A stretch of 64,000 nucleotides of DNA. Origin: Cryomorphaceae bacterium 1068 (GTDB lineage: Bacteria; Bacteroidota; Bacteroidia; Flavobacteriales_D; Cryomorphaceae). Positions within the stretch are counted from its first letter, which is position 1; every line of letters starts with the position of its first letter. Below the pieces are notes generated by a model. The model saw only the letters and a program-made list of their open reading frames with translations. It was not told the DNA's origin and searched no databases. Below, in pieces: positions 1 to 7,600 of this stretch. A program made the position numbers and the translations under genes. Location of the stretch: positions 110,335-174,334 of the forward strand of contig JAPVXR010000009.1 of the NCBI GenBank assembly GCA_027214385.1. The letters run 5' to 3'.

Positions 1-186
1 ATGGGATACGACGTACGGCCATTAGAAACGCTAAAAGACAAAAAGATATTCCTGGATGATGCTGCCGCTAAGGAGCAAATAATCTTTCTGGAGCACGACA
101 TTGACAACGAGTGTATTTTAGTTCAAAACACGGAAAAAGGCATACGCCTGAAAGAGTCATTTAGATTTAGCGAGATTTTCACTTAG
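1..186 (+). CDS. MBL-fold metallo-hydrolase, C-terminal fragment
   Basis: The last about 61 residues of a protein that begins before the window. The stretch MGYDVRPLETLKDK followed by a FLEHD motif and a VQNTEKGIRLKE ending resembles the C-terminal part of Bacteroidota MBL-fold hydrolases, in which a late His/Asp-containing strand closes the metallo-beta-lactamase fold. The ATG at base 1 is probably an internal Met. The metal-binding HxHxDH motif is not in the window, so neither activity nor substrate can be judged. It ends just before a bidirectional terminator. Confidence 0.6.
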   Translation: MGYDVRPLETLKDKKIFLDDAAAKEQIIFLEHDIDNECILVQNTEKGIRLKESFRFSEIFT

Positions 187-200
187 AAAGAGACAAAAAA

Positions 201-228
201 AAGATCCCACAAATCATTGTGGAATCTT
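201..228 (-). terminator. Bidirectional rho-independent terminator
   Basis: The arms AAGATCCCACAA (201-212) and TTGTGGAATCTT (217-228) form a 12-bp stem with one mismatch and a 4-nt loop. Read on the minus strand the hairpin is followed by a run of eight T, so it ends the small secreted-protein gene at 289-573. On the plus strand it is followed by CTTTATT and can also end the MBL-fold gene. Confidence 0.8.
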
Positions 229-288
229 CTTTATTGTAATCACTTTCAGTTCTGAAGAGTGATTCTAGTAGAAATACTACGTAGTCGT

Positions 289-573
289 TTAATCGAAATT
301 GTAGGTGTAAGTAGAATTTACTGAGTGCATTCTCACAGGGCTCCTTGGAATCGTGATAGAACTGTAATTTAGATCCTGCTGTTGATCATCATTACGAACA
401 GCATTTTCTTGTTCTTCTTCCTTCTCATCTTCTTCAATCTCCATGATTTCAGATTTGATGACCTCTACGTCATATTGACTTCCTGTTGGTAAAGGAGATC
501 TGGATTGACCATAAACCGTCGAAGAGAGCGCGGCAAAAACGAAAACTGATAGTATTCGGTTAATCATCTTCAT
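289..573 (-). CDS. Small acidic secreted protein (paralogue 1)
   Basis: Unrecognised 94-residue protein. Residues 1-22 are a clear signal peptide (basic start, hydrophobic core, ending VYGQ), so it is exported. The mature part has a strongly acidic patch at about residues 45-57 (EEDEKEEEQE) and then a Ser/Thr/Tyr-rich tail without cysteines. It shares its layout with the 93-residue protein at 928-1209: start MKxIN, signal peptide ending Q-S, an LP pair soon after cleavage, an acidic run and a basic/polar tail. The two look like diverged tandem duplicates. No T9SS sorting domain and no lipobox. Function unknown; an acidic run could bind cations, but that is only a guess. Confidence 0.75.
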   Translation of the reverse strand: MKMINRILSVFVFAALSSTVYGQSRSPLPTGSQYDVEVIKSEIMEIEEDEKEEEQENAVRNDDQQQDLNYSSITIPRSPVRMHSVNSTYTYNFD

Positions 574-927
574 AAATAATTTGAATTTATTGATTCGAAC
601 GGTGATACTGTAATATCAGTCTTCAGGTTTCAATAGATTTACAGATACGGGGCAAATCAAGGCTCAAAAAAATAGTACACTCGTCAGGACCAACCCTTCT
701 TTCTTCCTTATAATCAGAGAAAAAGAGATCAGGTTTAAAAATTGACTTAAACAGCAGTACCCAAATGAAAATTATTTTTTTCAGTCAGCATTAAAAAAAA
801 GAATGAAGATTTTAAATCAAACCAGACTTTAAGACAAAGAAAAATCCCGCACCACCATGCGGGATTTAAAAAATGTTGCCTCAGAATTAAAGCCTATGAA
901 AATCAGAGAACAACAAGGCAGTTGGTT
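574..927. other. Intergenic stretch, no gene seen
   Basis: A 354-bp A/T-rich region between two small minus-strand genes. It should hold the promoter of the 289-573 gene near 580-640, but no good TAnnTTTG box was found there. The only clear element is the hairpin at 842-867. No credible reading frame on either strand. Confidence 0.6.
842..867 (-). terminator. Rho-independent terminator of the 928-1209 gene
   Basis: Perfect 10-bp inverted repeat AAATCCCGCA / TGCGGGATTT with a 6-nt loop. On the minus strand it is followed by TTTCTTTG. It lies about 60 bp past the stop of the second small secreted-protein gene. Confidence 0.85.
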
Positions 928-1209
928 CTAGTCACGATTTGGCATCCACATAGAGTCACCAGTATAAATTTTCGCCGTACTAGGGTTAAGTGGTCTTTTA
1001 GTCGTTTTGAAGTATCGAATTTCTTCAGCAATGTCTGTAGACTCTCCGTCATCTTCGTCTTCATCTTCCTCAGGTTCATCATACTTGAATCTGGTGTCAT
1101 TATTAACTTTTACCGTGCTTTCCGGCAAAGTTGTGCTTGACTGTGCAAAACCCACTGAAGAGAATGCAACAAAAAGTAGGACGAGTAATACTTGATTAAT
1201 GGTTTTCAT
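928..1209 (-). CDS. Small acidic secreted protein (paralogue 2)
   Basis: 93 residues, starting MKTINQVLLVLLF, with a signal peptide of about 22 residues ending GFAQ. The mature protein has an acidic patch at about residues 45-58 (EPEEDEDEDDGE), then a basic segment with KTTKRPLNP and a polar end. It has the same plan as the gene at 289-573, which points to tandem duplication followed by divergence. The Glu/Asp run makes the opposite strand encode a Ser-rich frame that is only a shadow. A strong terminator follows at 842-867. No known family recognised. Confidence 0.75.
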   Translation of the reverse strand: MKTINQVLLVLLFVAFSSVGFAQSSTTLPESTVKVNNDTRFKYDEPEEDEDEDDGESTDIAEEIRYFKTTKRPLNPSTAKIYTGDSMWMPNRD

Positions 1210-1453
1210 AATAGCCTGTTTGTTTAGTTTGTTTAATGTTTAACCTTTTAAAAATCCTCCAGCTTAGTTTGAGCTATTGGTGCCTATTGTTTGTTTGTAT
1301 GTCTGACGACTAAGCTACCGGATTTGTTACTCGGTGATTTTCGATTTTGGTTTCTTTAACTTTGATTAACACGAATCGTATCGCTTTAACAGATTTATTA
1401 CCAAGATCATAGGCACTCTTTAACAAAATCATTTTAAGCGTAGATGTAAATGG

Positions 1454-1461
1454 TAGTTTTG
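1454..1461 (+). promoter_or_regulatory. -7 promoter box of recR
   Basis: TAGTTTTG fits the Bacteroidota -7 consensus TAnnTTTG. Only 4 nt (TGCC) separate it from the recR ATG, so transcription should begin at or within a base or two of the start codon. A matching -33 TTTG is not clear; ATTT lies at the right distance. Confidence 0.55.
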
Positions 1462-1465
1462 TGCC

Positions 1466-2080
1466 ATGATTTCTTCAAAGTACATCGAGAATGCCGTGAA
1501 CGAGATTGCTTCGCTGCAAGGTGTAGGAAAACGCACTGCCTTGCGTTACGTCTTGGACCTTGCAGGAAGGTCTGATGAAGACATCGCTCGTTTTATTAGA
1601 TCTATTCAGGATTTAAAAGACCATGTGAAGCCATGCAAGAGCTGCCATAATCTGTCTGATACAGATATCTGCAATATTTGCAGTAACCCGAGCAGGGATC
1701 AATCCATCATTTGTGTAGTAGAAGATATAAGAGATGTAATAGCCATAGAGGCCACTCACCAGTACAAAGGCCTTTATCACGTTTTAGGTGGAAAGATTTC
1801 GCCTATGGACGGCATCGGCCCTTCTGATCTGAATGTGGGGACCTTATTGGAACGAGTGGATCACGAAGAGGTAAAAGAACTCATATTAGCTCTTTCCGCC
1901 ACAATGGAAGGAGACACCACATCCTATTACGTTTACAAAAAGCTTGAGAAAAACGATCATCTAGTTACTTCAACCCTTTCCAGGGGAGTACCTGTAGGTG
2001 ATGAACTCCAGTACACGGATGAGGTGACCTTAGGAAGGTCTATCGTTCAGCGGACCCCATATGATAAAAGCCTGCAATAA
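1466..2080 (+). CDS. recR: Recombination mediator RecR
   Basis: RecR works with RecO (and RecF) to load RecA on single-stranded DNA at gaps. The 204-residue length is normal. A helix-hairpin-helix lies at residues about 11-32 (LQGVGKRTALR), a C4 zinc finger at C57, C60, C69 and C72, and a Toprim domain from about 81 with VVEDIRD (E86/D87). The zinc finger and Toprim acidic residues are intact. The stop is 2 nt before the next gene, so the two are probably cotranscribed. The start is the only ATG that keeps the helix-hairpin-helix and lies right behind a -7 box, suggesting a leaderless message. Confidence 0.95.
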   Translation: MISSKYIENAVNEIASLQGVGKRTALRYVLDLAGRSDEDIARFIRSIQDLKDHVKPCKSCHNLSDTDICNICSNPSRDQSIICVVEDIRDVIAIEATHQYKGLYHVLGGKISPMDGIGPSDLNVGTLLERVDHEEVKELILALSATMEGDTTSYYVYKKLEKNDHLVTSTLSRGVPVGDELQYTDEVTLGRSIVQRTPYDKSLQ

Positions 2081-2082
2081 GT

Positions 2083-4026
2083 ATGGTAGATCTTACGGTC
2101 GTAATAGTCAGCTATAATGTGTCTTACTTCTTGGAGCAGTGCCTGCACAGCGCACTCAAAGCTTCAGAGAGACTAAGCTGTGAGGTAATTGTAGTCGACA
2201 ACAATTCTGTCGATGGATCAGTAGCTCTGGTCAGACAAAAATTTCCTACGGTAAAACTTATTGCAAACAAAGACAATGTAGGTTTTAGCAAAGCCAATAA
2301 CCAAGCGATTCGCGAGAGCAATGGAGAATACGTACTTCTTTTAAATCCTGACACCTTGGTTGAAGAGGATACTTTCGCTAAAACGGTGGCATTCATGAAT
2401 GAGCATCCCGATGCAGGTGGCCTTGGTGTGAAAATGATTGACGGCAAAGGACGATTTCTACCCGAAAGCAAAAGAGGCCTACCTACTCCATCCGTTGCAT
2501 TCTATAAAATATTTGGTCTTAGTGCACTTTTTCCAAAATCGAAAACTTTTGGGAAATACCACCTCGGTTATTTGAGCAAAGAAGCGACCCACAGCATTGA
2601 GGTGCTCTCGGGAGCATTTATGCTTATGAGAAAATCAGTATTGGATAAAGTAGGATTACTTGACGAGGATTTCTTCATGTATGGTGAAGACATCGACCTT
2701 TCATACCGAATTATTTTAGGAGGTTACAAGAATTTCTACTTCCACGACGCTCGGATCATTCACTACAAAGGAGAAAGCACAAAAAAGAGTAGTGTAAACT
2801 ACGTGTTCGTGTTTTACAGAGCTATGGTGATTTTTGCCAAGAAGCATTTCTCCAAAAGAAATGCGAAAACTTTTGGCTTCTTTATCAATCTGGCTATCTA
2901 CATCAGAGCGGGGCTGGCCCTATTACAACGGTTCATTTCCAAGACCTTTATCTATCTCGCTGATTTTGCCATAGTTTTCTCGCTTTTGCTTTTGCTAAAA
3001 ACTTGGTATGTATCCGTTTCGGGAATTACTTACCAAACCGAGTTGCTCCTCGCCGCCTTTGCTGCTTACACGGGTATTTGGTTGATCAGCAGCTACCTGA
3101 ATGGAGGATATGACAGGCCATATTCCAATTTTAAAAACTTACGTGGAATTGCCATCGGCACACTCATCATCTTGATGATTTACGCTCTGCTTCCTGAGAG
3201 CCTTCGCTTCTCGAGGGCGTTGATCCTTCTAGGCACACTCACTACAACTGTTTATTTCCTTTTGAGTCGTAATCTACTCAATGCCATATCACCAAGCGAG
3301 GCGCAACTGCGCGAAGGGAAAATCGGAGTGATCGCAAGCGAAACGGAGTTTGAACGAATAGAAAAACTACTGACCGAATCAGGATTTCGGGGTATCAAGC
3401 CGCTTCGAATCTCTCCCGAAAAGGATAAAAGAGGAGAAGAAGCTCATGCAGATAGGCTGGCAGAAATCGTTTCTATTTACAAACTACAAACAGTCATTTT
3501 CAGCGGACTGGATGTTGCTTCTCAAAAAATTATTGGCCTAATGGCGAATACCGAATCAAAGGGGTTGCAGTTTAAAATCGCTCCACCGGAAAGTGCTTTC
3601 ATCATTGGCAGCAACTCGATAGAGAGAGGTGGAAACGTATTCTTGATGGACTTAAACGCTGTCAATAAAGCCTCGAATAAGCGCAGAAAGAGGTCTTTAG
3701 ACTTTGTTTTAGCGTTGGCCTTTCTATTTTTCTACCCCATTTTGGTTTGGGGCGTTCAAGAAAAATTCGGCTTTTTAAGAAATGTACTTTCAGTGCTCAG
3801 CGGCAGAAAATCATGGGTTGGCTATGCAAAAACTAAAACCAGCCAGCCGGATTTACCGAAGATCAAAATAGGAGTGCTCAACCCAATGGACAGAATCCGA
3901 TTTCTAAAATCGCCTGAAGAGACGGCGAAAAAGCTCAATGCTATCTATGCCAGAGAGTACGGTTTAAGAAAGGATTTGGCCATTATATCATCAGGTTTCA
4001 GTCAATTAGGCAGAACTGATGCCTAG
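2083..4026 (+). CDS. GT2 glycosyltransferase fused to a degenerate sugar-transferase-like membrane module
   Basis: Residues 1-270 form a family 2 glycosyltransferase of the rhamnosyltransferase type: VVIVSYN at the start, VVDNNSVDGS for nucleotide binding, LLNPDTLV in place of DxD, and GEDIDLSYRI late in the domain. Residues about 280-395 hold five or so membrane segments, like the N-terminal part of polyprenyl-phosphate glycosyl-1-phosphate transferases. Residues about 405-510 look like a Rossmann-type domain, and 530-647 resemble the start (KRRKRSLDFVLALAF) and end (RNVLSVLSGRKSWVGY) of a WcaJ-type catalytic domain with its middle missing. That missing part normally carries the catalytic Asp-Glu, so this half is probably not a transferase. 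Likely a surface polysaccharide or lipid-linked glycan enzyme. Second in the recR transcript. Confidence 0.8.
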   Translation: MVDLTVVIVSYNVSYFLEQCLHSALKASERLSCEVIVVDNNSVDGSVALVRQKFPTVKLIANKDNVGFSKANNQAIRESNGEYVLLLNPDTLVEEDTFAKTVAFMNEHPDAGGLGVKMIDGKGRFLPESKRGLPTPSVAFYKIFGLSALFPKSKTFGKYHLGYLSKEATHSIEVLSGAFMLMRKSVLDKVGLLDEDFFMYGEDIDLSYRIILGGYKNFYFHDARIIHYKGESTKKSSVNYVFVFYRAMVIFAKKHFSKRNAKTFGFFINLAIYIRAGLALLQRFISKTFIYLADFAIVFSLLLLLKTWYVSVSGITYQTELLLAAFAAYTGIWLISSYLNGGYDRPYSNFKNLRGIAIGTLIILMIYALLPESLRFSRALILLGTLTTTVYFLLSRNLLNAISPSEAQLREGKIGVIASETEFERIEKLLTESGFRGIKPLRISPEKDKRGEEAHADRLAEIVSIYKLQTVIFSGLDVASQKIIGLMANTESKGLQFKIAPPESAFIIGSNSIERGGNVFLMDLNAVNKASNKRRKRSLDFVLALAFLFFYPILVWGVQEKFGFLRNVLSVLSGRKSWVGYAKTKTSQPDLPKIKIGVLNPMDRIRFLKSPEETAKKLNAIYAREYGLRKDLAIISSGFSQLGRTDA

Positions 4027-4036
4027 CCCCAATCAA

Positions 4037-4067
4037 ATTGTGTATTGGGAATTTTCCGCTAATTTTG
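4037..4067 (+). promoter_or_regulatory. Promoter of the E2 gene
   Basis: ATTG (4037-4040), a 19-nt spacer, then TAATTTTG (4060-4067), matching the Bacteroidota pattern TTTG-N19-TAnnTTTG with one mismatch. It gives a leader of about 20 nt before the ATG at 4093. Confidence 0.6.
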
Positions 4068-4092
4068 CGCCACCACAATAGAACTGAAATTT

Positions 4093-5436
4093 ATGCCACA
4101 ATTTGAAGTCTTACTTCCCAAAATGGGAGAAAGCGTAGCCGAAGCCACAATCATCAAATGGGTCTTGGAAGAAGGCGATTCTGTAGAGGCCGATGAGCCT
4201 CTGGTAGAAATAGCCACCGATAAGGTAGATAGTGAAGTCCCTGCTCCTGAGGATGGAGTTTTGGTAAAGAAGCTTTGCGAAGAAGGTGATGTGGTAGAAG
4301 TGGGTAAACCAATCGCCATATTTTCAACAGATGGTGATGGAGGTACGGCAACACCTGCTCCCGCAGCAGAAAGCAAACCTAAGGCCGTACCAGCTTCTAA
4401 TGGAACAGAAAAAGTACAGAACGAACCTGTCCTTGCAGAGGCAGGAAGCAGCGAAAAAATTTCAAAGACAGGACCATCAGGTCGATTCTATTCGCCTTTG
4501 GTTAGAAATATCGCTGAAAAAGAAGGAGTCTCCATTAAAGAACTGGAGCAATTGGAAGGTAGCGGTGCTGAAGGCAGAGTTACCAAGAAGGACATCTTAA
4601 ACTATATTCCAAACAGAGAAACTACAGCTCTTGTGGAGGCAAAAGCAGAAGCGAAGTCTCCGCCTAAGCAAGCCGCAGCATCGACAGGAGGAATCTCCAT
4701 AAAGGCTCCGAACATTAAGGTTGGTCCTGATGACGAGATCGTTGAAATGGATCGAATGAGGAAAATCATTTCCGAACACATGGTCACATCTAAGCACGTT
4801 TCACCTCATGTTACCTCTTATGTAGAAGCCGATGTGACGAACATAGTAATGTGGAGAAACAAGTGGAAGAACAAATTCTTAGAGCGTGAAGGGGAAAAAC
4901 TCACCTTCACTCCTATTTTCATCGAAGCCATTGCTCAAACAATCAAGGAGATGCGCGGAGTCAATGTGAGTACTGATGGTGAAAACATCATTAAGCGGAA
5001 GCATATCAACATTGGTATGGCTGCAGCCCTTCCTTCCGGTAATTTGATTGTACCCGTTATTCACGATGCTGATCAGTTAAATCTACTCGGAATAACAAAG
5101 AAAGTTAATGACTTGGCCGCAAGGGCGAGAGTAAATAAGTTGCTTCCGGAGGAGATTCAAGGTGGAACTTACACGCTCACAAATGTGGGAACCTTTGGAA
5201 ATGTAATGGGCACACCGATCATAAATCAGCCCCAAGCGGCTATCATGGCCGTTGGAGCTATTCGAAAAAAGCCCGCGGTTATTGAAACTCCGGAAGGTGA
5301 TTTTATTGGCATCAGACACATGATGTTCCTTTCGCACGCTTACGACCATCGCATCATTGATGGAGCATTAGGAGGCAGTTTTGTGCGCAAAGTGGCCGAT
5401 CTTTTAGAGAGTTTTGATATCAATAGGGAAATTTGA
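4093..5436 (+). CDS. Dihydrolipoamide acyltransferase (E2) of a 2-oxoacid dehydrogenase complex
   Basis: Core component that moves the acyl group from lipoamide to CoA. Domains in order: lipoyl domain at residues 2-76 with the lipoylated Lys44 in TDKVDSE; an Ala/Pro/Lys-rich linker; an E1/E3-binding domain at about 131-172 (SPLVRNIAEKEGVS, GRVTKKDI); a second linker; and the acyltransferase domain from about 212 to the end with HAYDHRIIDG (catalytic His419, Asp423). At 447 residues it is a one-lipoyl E2. The branched-chain or a pyruvate/2-oxoglutarate complex are all possible; E1 and E3 are not in the window. The gene has its own promoter and no obvious cotranscribed partner. Confidence 0.9.
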   Translation: MPQFEVLLPKMGESVAEATIIKWVLEEGDSVEADEPLVEIATDKVDSEVPAPEDGVLVKKLCEEGDVVEVGKPIAIFSTDGDGGTATPAPAAESKPKAVPASNGTEKVQNEPVLAEAGSSEKISKTGPSGRFYSPLVRNIAEKEGVSIKELEQLEGSGAEGRVTKKDILNYIPNRETTALVEAKAEAKSPPKQAAASTGGISIKAPNIKVGPDDEIVEMDRMRKIISEHMVTSKHVSPHVTSYVEADVTNIVMWRNKWKNKFLEREGEKLTFTPIFIEAIAQTIKEMRGVNVSTDGENIIKRKHINIGMAAALPSGNLIVPVIHDADQLNLLGITKKVNDLAARARVNKLLPEEIQGGTYTLTNVGTFGNVMGTPIINQPQAAIMAVGAIRKKPAVIETPEGDFIGIRHMMFLSHAYDHRIIDGALGGSFVRKVADLLESFDINREI

Positions 5437-5470
5437 TAAAGTTTCTATAAGTCATCCTAACGGTTTATAT

Positions 5471-5478
5471 TAGCTTTG
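5471..5478 (+). promoter_or_regulatory. -7 promoter box of the first PD40 gene
   Basis: TAGCTTTG matches TAnnTTTG, 22 nt before the ATG at 5501. No convincing -33 element. Confidence 0.5.
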
Positions 5479-5500
5479 GAACGATTATTTCCCCTGTTGG

Positions 5501-7531
5501 ATGAATAGAACTCTACTTCTGAGCACTTTCTTTTTAGGTTTATTCTGCGCTACGGCTTCTGCTCAAAGCTTGTCATACAATCAGCGTTTTGAAGAAGCCA
5601 TTCGCCTCGAGGCTGAAGGTGAGAAGCGTCAGGCTTTTGATGTCTGGACATCTCTCGCTTCTGATTTTCCAGAAAATGGAAACCTTCAATACCGTGCAGG
5701 TCTGGCACATTTACAATCATTTAATCAGCAAGCAGGAGCGCTTCCTTACTTAAAGCTCGCTGAAGGAATAGGAACTGATGGGAAATATGATCCGATCAGC
5801 CCGCAGGAGAAAAAATCGCCGATTACCCTCTATTTCTATCTTGGAAAAGCCCACCACCTCAACTACAACTTGGATGAGGCAGAGCTTTATTACGAGAAAT
5901 TCACCAAAATTGCTCCAGCTAAGCATTTTCTTTTTGATGATGCCATACTGGGAATCCAGCAAGTTGAAAATGCTAAAGAGATCACCGCCAATCCGGTAGC
6001 TTTCAATATTCAAAACCTTGGTGACACCATAAATACTCCTTACCCTGATTACAGTCCGGTCATTTCAATTGATGAAAATTCAATCTTTTACACTTCAAGG
6101 AGACTTCGGGCTGATAGCAGCAACATTAATATTCTAGATCGAAATACAGGGGGGTATTATGATGACATTTACGTCTCTTACAAAGATAGGAGAGGAAACT
6201 GGCAAGAGCCTGAACTCTTGAATATCAACTCGGACATTCACACTGCCACGATGAATGTTTCGCCAAATGGCCAGACTCTTTATATCTATCGGGATGAAGA
6301 TGGAGGCTCTATTTATGAAAGCACTCTGGTCGGAGAAACCTGGACCAGCCCTATAAAGTTACCTGCCCCCATTAATTCAAGCGCATGGGAAACACATCTT
6401 GCCGCTACGGCTGATGGAAGTACCGTTTATTTTGTCAGCAATCGAAAAGGTGGATTGGGAGGTAGAGATATCTGGCGATCAAAAAAATTGCCCGACGGCA
6501 CATGGGGAGAGGCATACAACATGGGAGCCATTCTTAACACCCAGTACGAAGAAGATGCTGTGTTCATTTCGCCTGATGAGAACACACTCTACTTCAGTTC
6601 TCAAGGTCACAATAGTATTGGAGGCTTTGATGTGTTCAGCACTACAAAAGATACTGAAGGAAACTGGGGCACTCCAAAAAATATTGGTTATCCCATTAAT
6701 ACAACCGATGACGATGTGTTTTTCGTGACCAGTGCAGATGGAAAAAGAGCGTACTTCTCTTCTTTTCGTAAAGAAGGCTATGGAGAAAAAGATATTTATC
6801 TGCTGGACCTACCCGAACCACAAGAGGTTAGGTTGGCGCTATTAAAAGGAGTGATTATTCCTGCTCCGGGCGAAAAGCTCCCAAAAGATATTTCAGTAGC
6901 TGTTACGAATAAACAAACAATGGAGACGTCTTTTTATACGCCTCGTGAGCGAGACGGTAATTTCATCGCCATACTACCACCCTGTTTCGATTATGATGTT
7001 GAATATTTCATAGATGGTAATACCGCTGGAACGGACTCCTTCAGTGTTGATTGCGAGAGCGCTTACAGAGAAATAGAGAAAATTCTGCTACTCAATCCTG
7101 TTCTTGTGGGAAGCGATGGAAAATCAATATTCGTTTCTACGACAACAGAGGACAATGAACCTGCCACTTTCAAGAAATTCTTTGGCTATAATGCGAATGA
7201 GGTTGCGATGGAGGAAGAAATTTTCAAAAATTTCATGAAGCAACTAAAATTGAAAGCTGCAAAGAATGGTACGGTAGAAATTACAATTGTGGGTAGTGCT
7301 TCCCAAGTTCCAACCAAGACTTTTGGAAGGAACAAAGTATTAGCCGATCTGAGAGCCAGCAATGCAAAGGAAAGAATACTCAATGTGGCCAAAGAGTTGG
7401 AAATTGATCCTGATGTAATCGTTTTCAAGACTGTAGAAGGAAAGGTTCAAGGACCTACCTACAAAGGAGACTTCTTGGAGAATGAAGACACATACCGCAA
7501 ATTCCAATACGTGGAAGTAACTGCCAAATGA
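5501..7531 (+). CDS. TPR-PD40-OmpA-like envelope protein (PorE-like architecture)
   Basis: 676 residues with a signal peptide ending ASAQS (about residue 22). Order of parts: TPR-like helices 25-150; a PD40 beta-propeller at about 170-435, with repeated blades such as VYFVSNRKGGLGGRDIW and LYFSSQGHNSIGGFDVF; a carboxypeptidase-like beta domain 440-530; and an OmpA-like C-terminal domain at about 555-676. The last keeps the N-xx-L-xxx-RA peptidoglycan motif (NKVLADLRA), but the usual Asp of GHTD is replaced (GSAS). T9SS PorE has the same order and nearly the same length, and such proteins anchor complexes to peptidoglycan. This could be PorE or one of its many paralogues. A second PD40 gene follows. 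Confidence 0.75.
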   Translation: MNRTLLLSTFFLGLFCATASAQSLSYNQRFEEAIRLEAEGEKRQAFDVWTSLASDFPENGNLQYRAGLAHLQSFNQQAGALPYLKLAEGIGTDGKYDPISPQEKKSPITLYFYLGKAHHLNYNLDEAELYYEKFTKIAPAKHFLFDDAILGIQQVENAKEITANPVAFNIQNLGDTINTPYPDYSPVISIDENSIFYTSRRLRADSSNINILDRNTGGYYDDIYVSYKDRRGNWQEPELLNINSDIHTATMNVSPNGQTLYIYRDEDGGSIYESTLVGETWTSPIKLPAPINSSAWETHLAATADGSTVYFVSNRKGGLGGRDIWRSKKLPDGTWGEAYNMGAILNTQYEEDAVFISPDENTLYFSSQGHNSIGGFDVFSTTKDTEGNWGTPKNIGYPINTTDDDVFFVTSADGKRAYFSSFRKEGYGEKDIYLLDLPEPQEVRLALLKGVIIPAPGEKLPKDISVAVTNKQTMETSFYTPRERDGNFIAILPPCFDYDVEYFIDGNTAGTDSFSVDCESAYREIEKILLLNPVLVGSDGKSIFVSTTTEDNEPATFKKFFGYNANEVAMEEEIFKNFMKQLKLKAAKNGTVEITIVGSASQVPTKTFGRNKVLADLRASNAKERILNVAKELEIDPDVIVFKTVEGKVQGPTYKGDFLENEDTYRKFQYVEVTAK

Positions 7532-7600
7532 TCTATACTTTAAATCAAAAAGCTCAATTGAAGTGAATGTACCTGAATTGAGAGATGTAAATTCTACATA

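Noticed and set aside
1007..1195. Plus-strand Ser-rich frame with runs of Ser
   Set aside because: It is the complement of the Glu/Asp-rich run of the small secreted-protein gene at 928-1209.
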